From contig QJNS01000022.1 of NCBI GenBank assembly GCA_004154925.1, positions 412,563 to 476,562 on the forward strand: DNA of 64,000 bases, in the 5' to 3' direction. The notes under the pieces were generated by a model. That model was given only the letters and a program-made list of their open reading frames with translations, had not been told where the DNA came from and searched no databases. The position numbers and the translations under genes are program-made. Positions 63,922-64,000 of this stretch are shown here, in pieces; position 1 is the first letter of the stretch; each line of letters starts with the position of its first letter. Source of the DNA: Monosporascus cannonballus (Eukaryota; Ascomycota; Sordariomycetes; Xylariales).

Positions 63922-64000
63922 GTGGGTTCCCACGGGTCACCTATCAAAACGGTGGGTGACCCGTGGGTGACCCAAATTTAGCGTGGGTATTCGTGGGTGA
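63770..64000. repeat. Right copy of the GTGGGT/ACCCAC boundary repeat with poly-T tract
   Basis: GTAGGTAACCCGTGGATATTTT and AAAAATACTTACGAGTT resemble the repeat at 34,181-34,290. An uninterrupted run of 36 T (63884-63919) follows. Then come short imperfect repeats of GTGGGTGACCC, including the palindrome GTGGGTTCCCACGGGTCACC, to the end of the window. The repeat probably continues beyond it. Confidence 0.5.

Overview
The window looks like part of a filamentous ascomycete (Pezizomycotina) genome with a two-speed layout. Genes have short introns of 53-100 nt with CTAAC/CTGAC-type branch sites. One gene carries a HET domain. The AT-rich blocks show the C-to-T / G-to-A damage (CpA lost, TpA gained, CpG largely kept) expected of repeat-induced point mutation (RIP). 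I cannot name the species.

Layout. Bases 1-7,980 are AT-rich: a complete LTR retrotransposon (element A, 33-6,668, target duplication TAACA) sits inside a decayed pogo/Fot1-type DNA transposon. Bases 7,981-34,180 form a GC-balanced island with seven recognisable genes, one decayed gene and unusually long empty spacers. Bases 34,181-64,000 are AT-rich again. An unassigned 8-kb block is followed by a nest of three LTR retrotransposons: element C (42,488 to about 63,148) carries element B (42,680-49,908) inside its left LTR and element D (50,911-57,620) inside its body. B and D have perfect 5-bp target duplications. All four elements have gag-pol on the minus strand, and each carries a decayed plus-strand ORF between pol and the downstream LTR.

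Gene island, left to right: a PAPS-type sulfotransferase-like protein with a C-terminal membrane anchor (+); a secreted or membrane arylsulfotransferase of the ASST family (-), whose second intron spans an assembly gap; an MFS transporter (+); a secreted proteinase K-like subtilisin (-); a DUF3716 protein (+); a family III (CaiB/BaiF) CoA-transferase-like protein (-); a bZIP transcription factor (-); and a HET-domain pseudogene (-) at the edge of the RIP-damaged block. I worked out exon structures by hand from reading frames and splice signals. They are phase-consistent for all genes except the bZIP gene (partly ambiguous) and the pseudogene.

How the genes may work together. The two unrelated sulfotransferase types lie tail to tail and next to an MFS transporter, which suggests sulfate-conjugate metabolism and export. 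With the CoA-transferase and bZIP regulator about 10 kb away this could be a small accessory cluster, but no polyketide synthase, NRPS or terpene synthase is visible, so the link is only an inference. The most unusual features are in the retroelements: LTRs that share one half while the other half (U3, the promoter part) is swapped between elements, and the conserved antisense ORF.
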